This document shows, in pieces, positions 50,189 through 52,505 of a stretch of DNA of 52,505 nt. Location of the stretch: the NCBI GenBank assembly GCA_035291905.1, contig DATDRF010000099.1, forward strand, positions 1-52,505. The letters run 5' to 3'. Numbering within the stretch: the stretch's first letter is position 1; every line of letters begins with the position of its first letter. This stretch comes from JACPLA01 sp035291905. GTDB taxonomy: Bacteria > Bacteroidota > Ignavibacteria > UBA10030. Position numbers and translations under genes: made by a program. The notes under the pieces were generated by a model. The model saw only the letters and a program-made list of their open reading frames with translations. It did not search any database and had not been told where the DNA came from.

Positions 50189-50734
50189 TCAGGGGATCAG
50201 AACGCAGGAGGACAACACAGTCGTCCAAAGTCCGTTTTTGTCGCCTTCTGCCGACTGTGTGACGTTGAACGTGCGGACGATCTTTCCCGACATCTTGTAG
50301 ATCTTCTCTCTCTCATCCCACGCCGTGTTCGAATCGAATTCGATGCCCAGTGTTGTCGCAAGCATGGTGGCGGCAAGATCCTCGGCGTATTCTCCTGCAC
50401 GTTCATCTGTCTCCCCGAAAGGATGATGTTCTGACAGATAGCCGTACGTGTTCGGATCGGCGGCCTGGGCGACGCCAAGCGAAGAGGCGATGAGGCGATT
50501 CGGTTCATTCGTGGCGTTGCGCGCCATGACGCAGAAGGTTATCCCCCCGGGTTGGAGGAGTTTGAGGCCATCTTCCTTTGTGATCCGTTTGCACCCCGGC
50601 GGATAGATACTCGAGACCGTGACGATATTGCATTTTTCGATCCCCGCGTCCCGCAGCGCAAGCTCAAACGATTGCAGATAGTCTTTATGTCGGCCTACGC
50701 CCTTGGTGAAGAACAGCTTGGTGGGTACAAACAC
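50189..50734 (-). CDS. pdaD: Pyruvoyl-dependent arginine decarboxylase
   Basis: This enzyme makes agmatine from arginine for polyamine synthesis. The 181-residue proenzyme has VTVSSIYPPGCK, in which the Ser41-Ser42 bond is the expected self-cleavage site that yields the pyruvoyl group. GLAxx-like and HHPFG segments (YLSEHHPFGETDE) also match. It is best known from archaea and Chlamydia but is widespread in FCB bacteria. It lies 31 bases after tyrS. Confidence 0.92.
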   Translation of the reverse strand: MFVPTKLFFTKGVGRHKDYLQSFELALRDAGIEKCNIVTVSSIYPPGCKRITKEDGLKLLQPGGITFCVMARNATNEPNRLIASSLGVAQAADPNTYGYLSEHHPFGETDERAGEYAEDLAATMLATTLGIEFDSNTAWDEREKIYKMSGKIVRTFNVTQSAEGDKNGLWTTVLSSCVLIP

Positions 50735-50765
50735 TTCCTCATCTCCGTTATAATGGGTGAATGGA

Positions 50766-51983
50766 TTACTTCGTGCGGACTACTTTCAGGAACTTCCTTT
50801 TTCCGACTTTCAGAATAAATTCTTCCCTAACAGGGAGAAGAGCGTTGAGATCTGAGATCTTCTCTCCGTCGACAGAAACGCCTCCCTGTTCGATCAACCG
50901 CCTTGCCTCACTGCGCGAACTTGCCATGTTCGATGTCGTCAGAAGCCCGATAATTGTCTGCTCCTTCCCCGGCCCGACGCGGAATTCCGTAACCTCGTCC
51001 GGTATGCTCTTTTCGACAAAAATTCTGTCGAATTCTTCTTCGGCTTTTTTTGCGGCATCGGCATTATGGTACATCTGAACAAGTGTCCGGGCAAGCTTGC
51101 GCTTGAGATCGCGCGGATTGGTTTCGGGGTCTGCAAGCTGCTTGCGAATTGCCGCGAGCTCTTTGTTCGAAACGTCTGAAGCGAGTTCGAAGTAGGATTC
51201 GATAAGCGAATCCGGTATCCTCAACGTCTTTCCGAAGATTTCCTGGGGCGGGTCGTTCAGGCCGATATAGTTATCCAGTGATTTGCTCATCTTCTCGACG
51301 CCGTCCGTCCCGGGGAGAATGGGCATGGTGAGAATCACCTGCGGCGGCTGGCCGTACTCGCGCTGAATATCACGGCCGACCAGGAGATTGAATTTCTGAT
51401 CCGTGCCCCCGAGCTCGATGTCGGCCTCGACGGCGACGGAATCCATGGCCTGAGCCAGAGGGTAGAGGAATTCATGAACACTGATCGGTTCGCCCGCCTT
51501 GTATCGTTCGGTGAACTCGTCACGCTCGAGCATTCGCGCGACCGTGTACTTGCCCGCCAGCACGATCACATCGGCGAAGCTCATTTTCCCGAGCCACTCG
51601 GAGTTGTACAGCATTTGAATTCGCTGGGAAGAAAGGATCTTGGTCGCTTGTTCAAAGTACGTCTGGCCGTGGCGGCGGGTCTCTTCGAGGGAGAGGGCAG
51701 GTCGGGTCTTGTTCTTTCCGGAAGGATCTCCGATCATCCCCGTGAAATCACCGATGATCAGGATCGCCTGATGACCAAGATCCTGAAATTGCCTGAGTTT
51801 GCGAAGGACGACGGAGTGGCCCAGATGAAGATCGGGGCGGCTGGGGTCGCAACCGAGTTTGACACGGAGAGGTTTCTTGGATTTGATGGACCGTTCAACT
51901 TTTCGGGCGAGGTCGTCTTCCGGGATGATCTCCTCGGCGCCTCGTTTGATGAGGTCCATCTGTTCGTTGATTGAGGGGAACAA
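50766..51983 (-). CDS. tyrS: Tyrosyl-tRNA synthetase
   Basis: A class I synthetase of 405 residues with GCDPSRPDLHLGHSVVLRKL (HLGH as HIGH motif), ADIELGGTDQKFN and the KMSKS motif intact (GVEKMSKSLDN). A C-terminal S4 RNA-binding domain follows (SRSEARRLIEQGGVSVDGEKI). The insert and motif style are those of the TyrZ-like subgroup. It lies three bases after smpB. Confidence 0.96.
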   Translation of the reverse strand: MFPSINEQMDLIKRGAEEIIPEDDLARKVERSIKSKKPLRVKLGCDPSRPDLHLGHSVVLRKLRQFQDLGHQAILIIGDFTGMIGDPSGKNKTRPALSLEETRRHGQTYFEQATKILSSQRIQMLYNSEWLGKMSFADVIVLAGKYTVARMLERDEFTERYKAGEPISVHEFLYPLAQAMDSVAVEADIELGGTDQKFNLLVGRDIQREYGQPPQVILTMPILPGTDGVEKMSKSLDNYIGLNDPPQEIFGKTLRIPDSLIESYFELASDVSNKELAAIRKQLADPETNPRDLKRKLARTLVQMYHNADAAKKAEEEFDRIFVEKSIPDEVTEFRVGPGKEQTIIGLLTTSNMASSRSEARRLIEQGGVSVDGEKISDLNALLPVREEFILKVGKRKFLKVVRTK

Positions 51984-51986
51984 TTC

Positions 51987-52451
51987 TTAGGTGCTGCTCC
52001 TTTTCATTCGATGGGCCATTTCTCGCTGTGCCTGGCGTTTTGCCAGCGCCTCACGTTTGTCGAACCGGCGCTTCCCCTGTGCGATTGCTAATTCTATCTT
52101 GGCATATGGCCCCTTGAAGTACACCGAAAGGGGAATCAGCGAGAGCCCTTTTTCCTTTACTCTGCCGATCAGTTTGCGGATTTGTTTCCTTTGGACGAGG
52201 AGCTTCCGCGCTCTGGTAGGTTGGTGGTTGTTGAGGTTCCCGTGTTCGTACGGGCTGATGTGCATGTTCATCAGCCACACTTCTCCGTTCTTCACAATGG
52301 CGTAACTGTCCTGAAGATTTGCATTGCCGCCGCGCAACGACTTCACCTCGGTTCCCAGGAGAACAATGCCGGCCTCGAGTGTCTCGATGATTGAGTATTC
52401 GTGCCTGGCCTTACGATTCGAGACAACAACACGTTCTTCTTTCTCCGCCAT
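51987..52451 (-). CDS. smpB: SsrA-binding protein SmpB
   Basis: SmpB binds tmRNA and brings it to stalled ribosomes. The 154 residues contain NRKARHEYSIIETLEAGIVLLGTEVKSLR, the LSLIPLSVYFKG strand and a basic C-terminal tail (KRREALAKRQAQREM-like). The ATG at 52451 gives the normal start; codons open to 52481 would overlap the promoter region. tmRNA itself is not in the window. Confidence 0.95.
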   Translation of the reverse strand: MAEKEERVVVSNRKARHEYSIIETLEAGIVLLGTEVKSLRGGNANLQDSYAIVKNGEVWLMNMHISPYEHGNLNNHQPTRARKLLVQRKQIRKLIGRVKEKGLSLIPLSVYFKGPYAKIELAIAQGKRRFDKREALAKRQAQREMAHRMKRSST

Positions 52452-52469
52452 CCTGAAATTTTTGTTTCC

Positions 52470-52498
52470 AACATAAGACAAAAGTGAAAAAGAATCAA
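52470..52498 (-). promoter_or_regulatory. Candidate promoter of smpB-tyrS-pdaD
   Basis: On the minus strand TTGATT, a 17-base spacer and TATGTT lie 19 bases before the smpB ATG. Spacing is ideal; the leader would be very short. Confidence 0.5.
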
Positions 52499-52505
52499 TT
52501 GTACA

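Overview
This window is compact, gene-dense bacterial chromosome, with GC around 50-55% by eye, no prophage or integron, and almost no intergenic space. The gene content fits the Bacteroidota/Ignavibacteriota side of the FCB group. A GWxTD-type secreted protein, a fused gamma-alpha 2-oxoacid:ferredoxin oxidoreductase, an Ig-like 'PP.GGP.D..PP' lipoprotein, a long (CTC-type) L25 and one promoter with the Bacteroidota TAnnTTTG element all point that way. Several genes have good Shine-Dalgarno sites (for example ahead of 951, 14955 and 28539), so this is not a classic SD-poor Bacteroidia genome. The assignment is inference from gene content, not a tree.

Layout. 1-8824 (+): end of rmuC, an internally duplicated membrane protein, pfkA, an MDR reductase, aat, purC, archease, rtcB, mrp/apbC and a NifU-domain protein. 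8861-27734 (-): ftsE, pdxA, GWxTD protein, FAD-linked oxidase, pepA, nrnA, korB, korA, rplI, rpsR, rpsF, hppA, pth, rplY, prs, tRNA-Gln and a secreted M14 peptidase. 27859-29549 (+): bioY and a fatty-acid desaturase. 29626-35641 (-): an AI-2E-family permease, recX, recA, thpR, cinA, pgpA, pgsA and rpmB. 35806-50149 (+): tsaD, trpA, chorismate mutase, mltG, Ig-like lipoprotein, nuoABCDEF, an ECF sigma factor with an unusual anti-sigma protein, dut, a second AI-2E-family permease and an RsmI-like methyltransferase. 50189-52451 (-): pyruvoyl arginine decarboxylase, tyrS and smpB.

How the genes fit together. The metabolic genes suggest PPi- and ferredoxin-linked energy metabolism: a phosphofructokinase with a mixed Gly/Lys signature, a K+-dependent-type membrane pyrophosphatase, KorAB, and the front half of Complex I. 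Translation and RNA upkeep are well represented (S6, S18, L9, L25, L28, Pth, SmpB, TyrS, TsaD, RtcB-archease, ThpR, Aat). Envelope genes include MltG, PgsA/PgpA, FtsE, the Ig-like lipoprotein, the secreted peptidase and the sigma/anti-sigma pair.

Most notable signals: (1) a 50-bp element with perfect 16-bp terminal inverted repeats and an 8-bp flanking direct repeat just upstream of the dut promoter, which looks like a miniature transposon-like insertion; (2) an anti-sigma protein without a zinc motif whose extracytoplasmic part carries two Spy/CpxP-like LTxxQ-type motifs; (3) a terminator-like hairpin with alternative pairing partners in the leader of tsaD-trpA-chorismate mutase; (4) a long imperfect inverted repeat before nuoA; (5) an RGG-rich N-terminal extension on ribosomal protein S18. 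No CRISPR array, toxin-antitoxin system or recognisable defence island was seen, and no gene-free stretch exceeds 300 bases.
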